Shown here piece by piece: positions 53,080-62,216 of a stretch of 64,000 nucleotides of DNA. Source of the DNA: JBDNJM01 sp041687755 (GTDB lineage: Bacteria > Planctomycetota > UBA1135 > GCA-002686595). The position numbers were made by a program, and so were the translations under genes. The DNA lies in assembly GCA_041687755.1 (NCBI GenBank), contig JBDNJM010000075.1, positions 1 to 64,000 of the forward strand, in the 5' to 3' direction. The stretch's first letter is position 1; the number at the start of each line of letters is the position of its first letter. Under the pieces are notes generated by a model. The model saw only the letters and a list, made by a program, of their open reading frames with translations, was not told the DNA's origin and did no database searches.

Positions 53080-54779
53080 CGACCTTGAAGGCGAACCACA
53101 AGCCCCTGCCCGATACGGTCGTTGTCGACTTCAGCCGTGGTGCCATCAAGATGGCCCTGGCGGAGACGGCCGGTGAAGCGGTGCGCTTCTACGGAATCAC
53201 GAGCATCGACGTGCCCACTTCCGAGTCCGGCGAGCTGCCGGAGCTGGACTCCGCTGTGCTTGTGAAGCGCCTGGGGCGGGAGGTCGAGCGCCTTGGCTGG
53301 AAAGGCAGGCGCGCGGCGTGCCTCCTGCCGGGCTCGGCCACAATCAGCCAGTCGTTCCGCCTGCCGTCGCTTTCGGACGTGGAGACGCGTCGCGCGCTGG
53401 AACTCCGGCTCGGGGACACGCTGCACTTCGAGTTGGACGAGGCTGAGTTCAACTTCCAGCGCGGACCAAGCTCCGAGGGAGACGAAGCGCAGCCATCCAT
53501 GGTGCTGACCGCCGCGGCGCGTCGCGCCACGGTGGAGTCGGCCCTGCGCTGCCTCAAGGCCGCGGGGCTCGTGCCGCGCGCGGTCGGCTCCGCTGCGGAA
53601 TCGCTGGCGAACCTGTCCCAGTGCGTGAGCCTGTGGGACACGGACGAGGCTTCGATCCACGTTGACTTGGGCGCTAGCTCCACGGTGCTGAACCTGTTCG
53701 AGGGCAAGCTCCTGCGCTTTAGCCGCGAGGTGGAGATCGGTGCCCAGGACTTCATCGCCGCCCTGATGCGACCGATCCTGACGGCGGACCAGAGCTTCGA
53801 GCTGACCCGCAGCCAGGCCACGGAGCTGCTCGAGGACTGCGGGCTGCTTGCGGAGGACGAGGAGGACCTGGCGCTGCCCTTTGGCGTGCGCGGTGGAGCT
53901 ATCGCGCCGCTGCTCGAGCCCGTGTCCCAGCGCCTGGTGGCCGAGATCGAGCGCTCGATCGACTACCTGTCGGGGCTCCTGGAGCGTTCGCATATCGATC
54001 GCATCGTGCTGTCCGGCACGGCCGGCCGGCTGCGCAACCTGGAGCCGTTCCTTGAGGGGCGGCTGGGGACCACCGTGGTGCATTGCGATCCCGTGGAGCA
54101 GGCGGTCGCCCACTGGCGGCTCGCGGTGTGCGGGGAGCAACCGGACGACCTCGCCGGGTTCGCCACGATTCTCGGCTACTCGATCGGCCACAGTCGACCG
54201 ATCAACCTGCTGCCGCAGGACGAACGCCTGGAGCAGGCCGTCGAGCGCTTCTCGAAGCGCCGTCGCGCGGCCGTGCTGCCCGCGCTCGCCGCCAGCGGAA
54301 TGATCGCCTTGGCCGGCCTTCCGATTCGGCGGGACTACGAGGGCGCCGCGCGCCTGCTCGAGGCGCGCGCAGCGCAGTTGACGGCTGAGCTGGCCACGCT
54401 CGAGCTCTCGGAGCAGCAGCGTGCGGACGAACACGTGCTCGTCGACGCGACGCTGGCCGCGAGCGGTGCGGTGCCCGATTGGCTCGGCCTGATGAAGGAG
54501 CTCTCGCTGCTGATGCCGGCGGAGGTCGAGTTGGAGCAGCTCGAGGTGGAGACCTCCAGCGACGACCCCAACGTCTACCTGGCGGCCTGGGTGCACGCGG
54601 GCGAGCGTCCGTTCGAGGTGATCTCGACGGAGTTGAACACGGCGCTGTCCAGGTCACCGCTGTTCCGCGCCGTGCACGTCGTCGAGGCCTCGGTCGGCCG
54701 CAACGGCCTGCCTTCGCGCTTCGAGCTGAGCGTGGAGCTGATCGCGGCCGAGAGCGGTAGCGGGGAGGAGTCGCGATGA
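53076..54779 (+). CDS. pilM: PilM-PilN fusion (GspL-like assembly platform protein)
   Basis: This 567-aa protein has two parts. The first 370 residues are an actin-like PilM/GspL cytoplasmic domain (VVVDFSRGAIKMALAETAG, ALELRLGDTLHFELDEAEF, IHVDLGASSTVLNLF, LSGTAGRLRNLEPFL). From about 375 it continues as PilN: RPINLLPQ, a membrane helix (about 393-412), a coiled coil and a periplasmic ferredoxin-like domain (LGLMKELSLLMPAEVELEQL). In type IV pili these are two proteins; GspL of type II systems has a comparable single-chain layout. GTG 53076 overlaps the previous TGA; a TTG lies one codon earlier. Confidence 0.82.
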   Translation: MTTLKANHKPLPDTVVVDFSRGAIKMALAETAGEAVRFYGITSIDVPTSESGELPELDSAVLVKRLGREVERLGWKGRRAACLLPGSATISQSFRLPSLSDVETRRALELRLGDTLHFELDEAEFNFQRGPSSEGDEAQPSMVLTAAARRATVESALRCLKAAGLVPRAVGSAAESLANLSQCVSLWDTDEASIHVDLGASSTVLNLFEGKLLRFSREVEIGAQDFIAALMRPILTADQSFELTRSQATELLEDCGLLAEDEEDLALPFGVRGGAIAPLLEPVSQRLVAEIERSIDYLSGLLERSHIDRIVLSGTAGRLRNLEPFLEGRLGTTVVHCDPVEQAVAHWRLAVCGEQPDDLAGFATILGYSIGHSRPINLLPQDERLEQAVERFSKRRRAAVLPALAASGMIALAGLPIRRDYEGAARLLEARAAQLTAELATLELSEQQRADEHVLVDATLAASGAVPDWLGLMKELSLLMPAEVELEQLEVETSSDDPNVYLAAWVHAGERPFEVISTELNTALSRSPLFRAVHVVEASVGRNGLPSRFELSVELIAAESGSGEESR

Positions 54780-55357
54780 ACACTCGAACCCGCAACGCAC
54801 TGCTGGTGAACGCCGCCTGGGTGCTGGGTTCGCTGGGTGCCCTCGTCGGGCTCGCTTGGCGCTCGGTCGACCAACTTGAGCGCTCGAGGGCCGCTGTCGA
54901 CGCGATCGAGCTCCGGATCGAGCACGGCCAGGAGCAGATCGACGAGCAGCTAGCCCTGCAGGCTGAGCGCGAACTCGAGGACGCTGCGGCGCGACGACTC
55001 TCTGCCTGGAGCACGATGACGGACAGCCAATCGGAACGCGTCAGCGAGCTGTCGCGCGCCGCCCAGCGCTCCGGAGTGCAGCTCACTGAAATGCGCTCCT
55101 TGGAGCCCAGCCGGGCCGAGGGCGCGCCCGTCCTGGACTGCGCTCACGAGATCACCGTGACCGGCACTTACTTCCAGATCGGCCGCTTCCTCAGCGCCAT
55201 CCAGAGTGCGCCCGGGCTCGTCAGCATCGAGGACCTGGTCCTAGCCAAGCAGGCCGATCAGCGCGACGCCGGGTCGGAAGTCACCTTGAGCGCCTCCATG
55301 TGGGTCCGCTGGTACGCGCCCGACGCCGAAGCGGCTCACATGCCGGGAGGTCGCTGA
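54776..55357 (+). CDS. pilO: PilO/GspM-like assembly protein
   Basis: This 193-aa protein has an N-terminal transmembrane helix (about 13-30), a coiled coil (LERSRAAVDAIELRIEHGQE and following) and a small alpha/beta domain with VTGTYFQIGRFLSAIQSAPG and VSIEDLVLAK, the PilO signature region. It should dimerise with the PilN part of the previous protein in the periplasm. It overlaps pilM by 4 bases (ATGA). Confidence 0.8.
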   Translation: MNTRTRNALLVNAAWVLGSLGALVGLAWRSVDQLERSRAAVDAIELRIEHGQEQIDEQLALQAERELEDAAARRLSAWSTMTDSQSERVSELSRAAQRSGVQLTEMRSLEPSRAEGAPVLDCAHEITVTGTYFQIGRFLSAIQSAPGLVSIEDLVLAKQADQRDAGSEVTLSASMWVRWYAPDAEAAHMPGGR

Positions 55358-55358
55358 C

Positions 55359-55865
55359 GTGGATTCGCGCACCAATATCTTCCTGGCGGCCGCTGCGGCG
55401 CTGCTCTTGCTGCTGCTCGGCGTGCCGGCGAAGCGCGCTCAGCCGAGCCCGCCTTCGGTCGAGCCCGCCGTCCTCTCGGGTCCCGTCGCCGGAGCGTCAG
55501 CGGCCGCGATCGTGCGCGTCGGGACAGCGCAAGAACTCAGCCGGTTGGCCGAGCACGCCGCCGGGCTCAACTGGGGTCGCGATCCGTTCGGACGGCCGAT
55601 CGAGCCGGAGCCCGAAGCGACGCCCGAGCCCGAGCCTCCGGCGCTCGAGCCGGCCCCCACCGCACCGGAGCCGGAGCCCCGCCCACCCCTTCCGCAGGTG
55701 ACGGGCGTCGGCCTCGGCGCTCGCGGCTCCTACGCGATCGTCGACCGACGTGTCGTCCAGATCGGCGACTCCCTACCGGACGGCTTCGAAGTGCTGCGCA
55801 TCGAGCGCGGCGTCGTCACCGTCGGCTTTCGCGGCGAAGAGATTCCCCTGATCCTCGGAGACTGA
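55359..55865 (+). CDS. GspC/PilP-like periplasmic protein
   Basis: This 168-aa protein has a membrane anchor (FLAAAAALLLLLLGVPA), then a region with WGRDPFGRP, the motif common before PilP-type linkers. A Pro/Glu repeat linker (about 82-107) and a C-terminal beta domain (VTGVGLGARGSYAIVDRRVV, ERGVVTVGFRGEEIPLIL) like the HR or PilP domain follow. It should link the inner-membrane platform to the secretin encoded next. Its GTG start lies just after the pilO stop. Confidence 0.72.
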   Translation: MDSRTNIFLAAAAALLLLLLGVPAKRAQPSPPSVEPAVLSGPVAGASAAAIVRVGTAQELSRLAEHAAGLNWGRDPFGRPIEPEPEATPEPEPPALEPAPTAPEPEPRPPLPQVTGVGLGARGSYAIVDRRVVQIGDSLPDGFEVLRIERGVVTVGFRGEEIPLILGD

Positions 55866-55867
55866 GC

Positions 55868-57499
55868 ATGTTCCCAGCCTATTCTTCCCGCGGCAGTCGC
55901 GCCCGGATCGTGGCCTGTGCGCTGAGCCTGGGGCTGGCGCCGCTGGCCCAGTCCGGCGATTCCGACAAGCCCGTCGAGGCGGCCGCCGAGCGGACCGTCG
56001 AAGCGCCCCGGGTGACGATCGACCTCGTCGACTCGGACGTGCGCGACGCCCTGCAGCTTGTCTCCAAGCAAGCGGGCGTCGACATCATCGCCGCGATGGG
56101 CGTCGAAGGGCGCATCTCGCTCAGCCTGCAGGACGCGACGCTCGAGGAGACGTTGGACGCCATTGCCAGCGTGGGCGGCTTCGAGGTCCACCGCGCGGGT
56201 GAAATCATCACGCTGCAGACGCTCGAGGCCCGCATGGAGCACGAACGCCGCCGGGCGGAGCTCGCTGCGGTGCTCACGCCGCCGGACCAGGAGGTGATCG
56301 TTCCGCTGCAGCCGCTCGTGCTGCGGCTCAAGTACGTCGACGCCGAACGCGTCGAGGGCATCGTCGCCTCGATGCTCAGCGAGCGCGGAAGCGTCTCCCT
56401 GCTCAAGACCCAGGACCACGTCGAGATCGAGCGCGGTGTGCCGGACTCGGGGGGCATGTCGTCGGGAAGCCTGCAGATCGGCACCCAGCTCTCGAGCAGT
56501 TCGGCAGGTCAACCCGCCTCCTCGCACACCCTCGTCGTGTTCGACGAGCAGCAGCGCCTCGACCAGATCGAGGAGGTCGTGCAGGCGCTCGACGTCAAGC
56601 CCATGCAGGTCGTGATCGAGGCGCGCTTCGTCGAGATCTCGTTGGGCAACGACGAGCGACTGGGCATCGACTGGAACGCGGTCGCAAGCATGGCGGGTGG
56701 GGCGACGCCGACGACGCTGCCGTTCGGCAACGGCTCCCTGGGCGAGTTTGACCCCAACGAGCCGACCGGCGGACCTAGCGTGTTCCCGCCGGCGCCGAAC
56801 AGCGTGACCGCGCCGGGGGCACCAGGCCTGTTCACCTTCGGCACGCTCGACTTCACCAGCTTCACGGCGATGCTGGAGCTGATCCGACGCGACTCCAACG
56901 TGCAGCTGGTCTCGAATCCGCGCATTGTCGTCGGCGATCGGCATACGGCCACCATCCTGGTCGGCGAGCGCTACCCGATCCTCAGCGCCAACGTGTCCGA
57001 GTTCGGGACGGTGACCGAGCAGCTCGATCGCTACGAGCCGATCGGGATCCAGCTCGCCGTCACGCCCGCGGTCCTCGGGGACGAGGTCGAGATGCTCGTG
57101 CGCCCTTCGACCAGCTCACTCGGTCCGGACGTCGAAGGTTCGACCGGACTCGTCGTGGCCCGGATCAACTCGCGCCAGATCGACACCTTGGTGCGCGTGC
57201 GCAACGGGCAGACCGTCGTTGTGGGCGGACTGATCACGTCACGCGAGCAGGAGCTGGAGACCAGCGTGCCGTTCCTGGGTTCGCTGCCGCTGCTGGGCAA
57301 CCTGTTCCGGCACACTTCGAAGGTCTCGGAGCGCGTCGACCTGGTCGTGTTCCTGACCGTGACGATCGTCGAGGACAACGGGCTCACGCCCGAGCAGCAG
57401 CAGCTGTTCGAGGACACGCGCCTGACCGAGGAGCACGCCCTGCGCGCGCGCAAACGGCGCAGCGTGCTCGACTTCAGCCCCGCGCCGCCGCTGTTCTAG
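55868..57499 (+). CDS. Outer-membrane secretin (GspD/PilQ family)
   Basis: This 543-aa protein has a signal peptide (IVACALSLGLAPLAQS), an N0/STN-like domain (RVTIDLVDSDVRDALQLVSK), at least one N-type domain (LRLKYVDAERVEGIVASML) and the secretin core. The core includes PMQVVIEARFVEISLGNDER, RIVVGDRHTATILVGERYPI and NGQTVVVGGLITSREQELET, with the pore-closing VPFLGSLPLLGNLFR. It forms the outer-membrane channel. It has fewer N domains than typical T2SS GspD, closer to compact PilQ. Confidence 0.93.
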   Translation: MFPAYSSRGSRARIVACALSLGLAPLAQSGDSDKPVEAAAERTVEAPRVTIDLVDSDVRDALQLVSKQAGVDIIAAMGVEGRISLSLQDATLEETLDAIASVGGFEVHRAGEIITLQTLEARMEHERRRAELAAVLTPPDQEVIVPLQPLVLRLKYVDAERVEGIVASMLSERGSVSLLKTQDHVEIERGVPDSGGMSSGSLQIGTQLSSSSAGQPASSHTLVVFDEQQRLDQIEEVVQALDVKPMQVVIEARFVEISLGNDERLGIDWNAVASMAGGATPTTLPFGNGSLGEFDPNEPTGGPSVFPPAPNSVTAPGAPGLFTFGTLDFTSFTAMLELIRRDSNVQLVSNPRIVVGDRHTATILVGERYPILSANVSEFGTVTEQLDRYEPIGIQLAVTPAVLGDEVEMLVRPSTSSLGPDVEGSTGLVVARINSRQIDTLVRVRNGQTVVVGGLITSREQELETSVPFLGSLPLLGNLFRHTSKVSERVDLVVFLTVTIVEDNGLTPEQQQLFEDTRLTEEHALRARKRRSVLDFSPAPPLF

Positions 57500-57514
57500 G
57501 GACTCCAGACGACC

Positions 57515-58357
57515 ATGCGAAACCTAAACCTGCTCCAGACCTTGCTCCTGCCTCTCGCGCTGCTCGCTGGCTGCCGTAGCTCCACGTCCGCGTCCGACCA
57601 AGACCGGCTGGTCGAGCGCGGCTGGATGCAGATCGAGCTCGGCGATGCCGCCGGAGCGCTCGCGAGCTTCGAGTTGGCGGGCTCGGCGCCGGAGACCCTG
57701 GCCGGACGCGCCCAGGCCCTCGCTGCACTGGGCGCGCTGCGGCAGGCGCGCGCGGCCTACCTCGAGGCGATCGAGCTGGAGCCGCAGGTCGCCGACTGGC
57801 GCGTCGGGCTCGGCGTGGTGGAGGCCTCCATGCACGACGACCGGGCAGCCCTGGCGGCCTTCGATCTCGCGCTGGAGCTGGATCCAGACTCGCCCAAGGC
57901 CTTTTACAACCGCGGGCGCCTGCACGCGGCCGCGGGACGGAACAGTGCCGCTCTCGAGGACTACTCCGCCGCGATTCGGCGCTTCGATCGCTTTGCGGAG
58001 GCCTACATGGGTCGCGGGCTTGTGCAGATCGAGCTGGGCGACACCGACGCGGCCATCGCGGACTTCCACCGCGCCGGAGGCCTCTCACCCTGCCCCGAAG
58101 CGCACGTGAACTGCGCCGTCCTGCACTACGCCGAGGGCAATGTGCGGCACGCCTTGACCGAGCTGAACACCGCGATCCGGCTCGAGGGTAGCAACGCTGT
58201 CTTCTACGCGAATCGCGGCCGAATCTACCTGGACCTCGGCCAATTCGAGCTCGCAGCGGCCGACTTCGAGGACGCCATGGGACTGGGTCCCGGCGTCTCC
58301 GCGTACAGGGAGCTCTACCGCGAGGCGACCGAAACCGAGCCGAAGTCCGGCTCCTGA
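57515..58357 (+). CDS. TPR-repeat lipoprotein (PilF/PilW-like position)
   Basis: This 280-aa protein has a lipoprotein signal (LLLPLALLAGC, Cys about residue 19) followed by about six tetratricopeptide repeats (AALAAFDLALELDPDSPKAF, YNRGRLHAAAGRNSAALEDY, YANRGRIYLDLGQFELAAAD). TPR lipoproteins of the PilF type help the secretin assemble in the outer membrane, and its place right after the secretin fits this job. The function is inferred from fold and position. Confidence 0.8.
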   Translation: MRNLNLLQTLLLPLALLAGCRSSTSASDQDRLVERGWMQIELGDAAGALASFELAGSAPETLAGRAQALAALGALRQARAAYLEAIELEPQVADWRVGLGVVEASMHDDRAALAAFDLALELDPDSPKAFYNRGRLHAAAGRNSAALEDYSAAIRRFDRFAEAYMGRGLVQIELGDTDAAIADFHRAGGLSPCPEAHVNCAVLHYAEGNVRHALTELNTAIRLEGSNAVFYANRGRIYLDLGQFELAAADFEDAMGLGPGVSAYRELYREATETEPKSGS

Positions 58358-58367
58358 ACGAATTCCC

Positions 58368-60557
58368 ATGTCCTCGAGCAGCCCCGAACTCGATTCCGCA
58401 CCGGCGCCGGCGGAGCAGCGCAGCTTCGTGCGCGCAGCGCGGCGTCGCGGCGTGCGCGGGAAGATCGCGCGGTTGCTCGAGCCCGAAGCCAACGCGCTCT
58501 TCCCCGCAACGCCGGAGGTCGTGCTGACCGACCGCATCGCCTTCGAGCAGGCCGCCGCAATGGCGACGCTGGGAGACGCCGGCAACCTCGAGCTGTCCTA
58601 CCGACGGGTCGACGCGCTGGCCAGCGCTCTGGAGCGCCTGGGTCTCGGTCGCGCGAGCGACGTGCCGGATCCGTTCCGCCGCGTGTGGATCGAAAACTTG
58701 GCGGGCAAGCGCAAGCAGGGCGTCGTGCTGCGCCGGCTCGAGGCCGAAATCGCGATCTTCTGCCCGCCCGGCGAGGACGCCTTCTGGGACTCGGGAGCAA
58801 TTATGCGCGTGAGCTACCGAAGCTTTGATACAGCCGTCGACTACGAACTCAAGCTCGCGGACGCCGTGCGCTTGCCCGCTGCGCTCGTGCTGCATCTGAC
58901 GCGTCCCGAGGCGACCGGCTCGATCGGCCGCGACGACCGCCGATCGCCGGTTCAGCTAGAAGGCTTGATGCGATCCGAGGCGACGCCGGAGCATCCCGAC
59001 TGGGCCCACTGGTCGCCCTGCGAGCTGCACGACGTCAGCATGGCCGGCTGCCGCGCTACGTGCCGCGTGCGCTACGAGCAGGGGGTGGAGATCGATCTCG
59101 ACCTGGCGCTGCCGGACGGGATCGAAGGCTCGGTGCGGCTGCGGGCAGAGGTCCGCTGGGTGCGCGAGGACCGCATGGGCGGTCACATGCACGGGCTTCA
59201 GATCTACGGCTCCCCGGCGGGCCAAGAGTTCCGCTATAGCGAGTACGTCGCCGACGTGACCGAAGCGAACTGGGAGGACAACGAGCATCCGGAGTCGGTC
59301 CCGAGCGCGACGCCTGAGGTCGAATTCGAGTCGCTGGAGGCTCCGAGGTTCCCAGGGGGGCCGGAGGAGCACGATCTCAGCCTCGGTGGCCCGTTCGCCA
59401 TGCCTGTGGTGCCTGACGAAAGCACCGAGCGCGAGTCGTTCGCCCTCGAGCCGCTGGACGTCGAGGCGCAAGCGCCGGAGCCGGAGCGGCTGGTACCCGA
59501 GGCCTGGGAGCAGGCGTCCGAGGCGAGTCGGGTCGATTCGTCGGAGGTGCGAATCCCTCTCGAGGAGGTCACCCCCGCCGAGGTGGGCTCGGGCGAAGAT
59601 CCGTTCGCCGAAGCTCCGGAGGTCGAACTCCCGGTCGACGAATTTGAGGCCGACGAGTTCGATCTCTCCAGCTTCGAACCGAGCGAGTCGGTCGCGGAGT
59701 CGCCCGCGGCCGAGCTGGAGCCCGAAGCCGAACCGCGGCCGATTCCCGCGCCCTGGGCCGCGGAGGCCGAGATGCCGGCGACCCATGAAGCTGGACCGGT
59801 TCCCGAGGAGGAGCTCGTGCGCCAGCGCGACTCTGAGCTCCGGGGGCTCGAGCAGGTCTCAATGGAGCTGGAGCGCACCGGGCGCGAGCTGTCCGGCGTG
59901 CTGCAGGCCTCTGCCCGAGAGCGTCAGATAAACACGGAGGAGCAGCGGAGGCTCCAGCGCGAGGCGGCCGAGGTCGACGAGCGCTGCTCCGAACTGGCCG
60001 GGCTAGTCGAGGACCTCGAGAGCCAGCTCGAGCGCGCCGAAGGAGTGTCGGGCGCGGCCTTGGACGAGCAACGCCAGGAGCACGAGGCCGTCCGCGCGGA
60101 GCTCCTGGAGCGTACGGCGCTGCTGGAGCAGCGCCTGCAGGGGCTCAAGCAGAACCACTCCCAGGAGCTGGAGTCGGTGCGCTCGGAACACGCCGGGCGC
60201 GCCGCGCGACTTGAGGAACGGCTGCGCTCGCAGCTCGCGATGCGGCGTCGACTGCTGTGCGGGTTCCGGCAGGCGCGCGAGGAGGCCCAGACCATCGGGC
60301 AACGGCTGGAGCAGCGCGAGAAGGTCGCGGCAGCCGAGCGCGAGACCCTCATGCGCGCGACGTCGGAGCAGGCCGCTCGGCTGGCGGCTTCGATGGCCGA
60401 CCTGGATCAACAGCGCGAGGCCCACGCTCGCCTCGACGGGGAGCGCGCCCTTCTGGCGCGTCAGGTCGAAGAGCTGAAGCTCGAAGTGCTGCACCACAGT
60501 CGATGGAAGCGCAAGTGGAGCGGCATCGTCCGGCGCTTCACGGACCCCGGCGCCTGA
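58368..60557 (+). CDS. PilZ-domain protein with acidic linker and long coiled coil
   Basis: This 729-aa protein lacks a signal peptide or membrane helix. Residues about 95-190 look like a YcgR-type N-terminal beta domain. Residues about 195-285 form a PilZ domain with the D-xSxxG element (LHDVSMAGC, about residue 221) and a preceding DDRRSP that could supply the c-di-GMP Arg pair. Residues 310-475 are highly acidic and repetitive (Glu/Pro/Ser). From about 480 to 715 it is a continuous coiled coil (many Q/E/R heptads). As the last gene of the pilus/secretion operon it may connect c-di-GMP to the apparatus. Confidence 0.75.
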   Translation: MSSSSPELDSAPAPAEQRSFVRAARRRGVRGKIARLLEPEANALFPATPEVVLTDRIAFEQAAAMATLGDAGNLELSYRRVDALASALERLGLGRASDVPDPFRRVWIENLAGKRKQGVVLRRLEAEIAIFCPPGEDAFWDSGAIMRVSYRSFDTAVDYELKLADAVRLPAALVLHLTRPEATGSIGRDDRRSPVQLEGLMRSEATPEHPDWAHWSPCELHDVSMAGCRATCRVRYEQGVEIDLDLALPDGIEGSVRLRAEVRWVREDRMGGHMHGLQIYGSPAGQEFRYSEYVADVTEANWEDNEHPESVPSATPEVEFESLEAPRFPGGPEEHDLSLGGPFAMPVVPDESTERESFALEPLDVEAQAPEPERLVPEAWEQASEASRVDSSEVRIPLEEVTPAEVGSGEDPFAEAPEVELPVDEFEADEFDLSSFEPSESVAESPAAELEPEAEPRPIPAPWAAEAEMPATHEAGPVPEEELVRQRDSELRGLEQVSMELERTGRELSGVLQASARERQINTEEQRRLQREAAEVDERCSELAGLVEDLESQLERAEGVSGAALDEQRQEHEAVRAELLERTALLEQRLQGLKQNHSQELESVRSEHAGRAARLEERLRSQLAMRRRLLCGFRQAREEAQTIGQRLEQREKVAAAERETLMRATSEQAARLAASMADLDQQREAHARLDGERALLARQVEELKLEVLHHSRWKRKWSGIVRRFTDPGA

Positions 60558-60576
60558 GTCTCCGTCGGACGGCTCG

Positions 60577-61257
60577 TTAGCGACGCTCGAGGCACTTCAT
60601 TAAGGCCTCGGGCGTCGGTTCGTCCAGGATCTCGTACGGGACGCCCAGGGTGCGCTCGAGCTCGGCGGCCGTTGAAGCGCCCATGCACAGGAAGCGCGCA
60701 CCGGTTGCGGCCAGGCCGAGCTGGACCGCACGCTGCACGCCGGACGGGCTGGCGAGCAGGAACGCCTCGCAGCGCGGCAGCGCGGAGGCGTCCGCGGCCG
60801 CCCGGGTGGTGTAGGCCAGCGCGCGCACGACGGTGAAGCCCGTGGCCTCGACGTCGTCGCCGGTCTCCTGGCTGCGATCGCCGTGGGGCCACAGGAGTCG
60901 GGCCCTGGCGGGGTAGCAGCCTGGGAGTGCGCGCGTGAGCTGGCGGGCGTCGCGCGGCGCACAGTGGGCGACTTCCAGCCCCGCCTCTCGCGCGCGCCGC
61001 GCGCTTGCGCGACCGACGACCGCCGTGGGGAGCCCGCGCCAGCGTTGGCGGTGCTCGAGCAGCGCCGGCAGCGCGCTGCTGCTGGTCAAGAGCAGACCGT
61101 CCAGTGGCCCGTCGGGCCATGCGAAGCGACACGGGGCGGTCTCCACGAGCGGCCGGTCGATCACCTCCCAGCCCGCCCGAACTGCCGCGTCCCGCCAGCG
61201 CTCGCGCCCCTGGGAGGGGCCGGTCAGCAGGAGCGTTCCACGCTCGCCCGAGGTCAC
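60577..61257 (-). CDS. hemD: Uroporphyrinogen-III synthase
   Basis: This 226-aa two-lobe enzyme closes hydroxymethylbilane with inversion of ring D. The family is weakly conserved. Visible elements are DGLLLTSSSALPALLEH, a central LPTAVVGRASARRAREAG and the second-lobe EAFLLASPSGVQRAV. Its GTG start overlaps the hemC stop (GTGA), and the hemA-hemC-hemD order supports the call. It converges with the PilZ protein gene with only 19 bases between. Confidence 0.88.
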   Translation of the reverse strand: MTSGERGTLLLTGPSQGRERWRDAAVRAGWEVIDRPLVETAPCRFAWPDGPLDGLLLTSSSALPALLEHRQRWRGLPTAVVGRASARRAREAGLEVAHCAPRDARQLTRALPGCYPARARLLWPHGDRSQETGDDVEATGFTVVRALAYTTRAAADASALPRCEAFLLASPSGVQRAVQLGLAATGARFLCMGASTAAELERTLGVPYEILDEPTPEALMKCLERR

Positions 61258-62216
61258 GAGCGCGCCGCCTCGATCAACGCAGCCGCGCCTTCGGACAGCA
61301 GCTGCTCCCCAAGCGCCCGCCCGAGCGTCTCCGCGGAGTCGCGCGGGCCGCTGACCTGGCCCTCGATGGAAGTCTGCCCGTCCACGCTGAGCACGCGGCC
61401 CGTGAGCGCGATCACGTTCTCGACGGCGCGCGCGCGGGCCCCCACGGGCACGTTGCAGCCGCCGCGCAGCGTGCGCAGGAACGAGCGCTCGGCCAGGGCC
61501 TCGTGCCAGGCCTCCATGTCTCGAATCGCCTGCACCCGCTCGTGGCTGTCCCAGTCGCCGCGCTTGCAGACCAGGCCGACGATGCCTTGGCCCACGGCGG
61601 GCAGGAAGCGATCGACCGGCAGCACCTCGGAGATGGCCGCGTCGAGCCCCAGCCGCTCGAGGCCCGCGCGCGCCAGCACCATCGCCTCGGCGTGACCTTC
61701 CTCTAGCTTGCGCAGCCGCGTGTCGACGTTGCCGCGCATCTCGACGAACGCGAGGTCGGGCCGCACCGCCAGCAGCATGGCCCTGCGCCGCAGGCTACCG
61801 GTCGCGACCCGCGCGCCTTCGGGCAGCTGGTCGAGCGTCTCACCGCCGCGGCTGATCAGCACGTCCTCGACGGGCCCGCGCGCCAGCACGCCGGACAGCA
61901 TCACCTCGTCCTGCAGCTCGGTGACCATGTCCTTCGCGCTGTGCACGGCGCAGCGCGCGCGGCCGTCGACCACGGCCCGATCGACCTCCACCGTGAAGAT
62001 GCCAATGCGGCCGAAGCGCGATAGCGCGCTCTCCTGGTCCGCGTCGCCCTTCGACGTGATGTGCAGCGGCTCGGGAGCGAGGTCGCTCCACGCGGCGCTG
62101 AGCATTCTCGCGGTGGTGTTCGCCTGCCACAGGGCGAGCGGGCTCGAGCGGGTCGCCAGGGCGAACGGGGTCTTGGGCTTGCTCACGTTGCGTTGAAATC
62201 GCGCCGGATCGCTCAC
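61254..62216 (-). CDS. hemC: Porphobilinogen deaminase (hydroxymethylbilane synthase)
   Basis: This 320-aa enzyme joins four porphobilinogens. Clear blocks are LATRSSPLALWQA, VHSAKDMVTELQ (catalytic Asp), ATGSLRRRAMLLAVRPDL, RGNVDTRLRKLEEG and FLRTLRGGCNVPVGA, in which the Cys carries the dipyrromethane cofactor. It is coupled to hemA (ATGA overlap) and hemD. Confidence 0.96.
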   Translation of the reverse strand: MSDPARFQRNVSKPKTPFALATRSSPLALWQANTTARMLSAAWSDLAPEPLHITSKGDADQESALSRFGRIGIFTVEVDRAVVDGRARCAVHSAKDMVTELQDEVMLSGVLARGPVEDVLISRGGETLDQLPEGARVATGSLRRRAMLLAVRPDLAFVEMRGNVDTRLRKLEEGHAEAMVLARAGLERLGLDAAISEVLPVDRFLPAVGQGIVGLVCKRGDWDSHERVQAIRDMEAWHEALAERSFLRTLRGGCNVPVGARARAVENVIALTGRVLSVDGQTSIEGQVSGPRDSAETLGRALGEQLLSEGAAALIEAARS

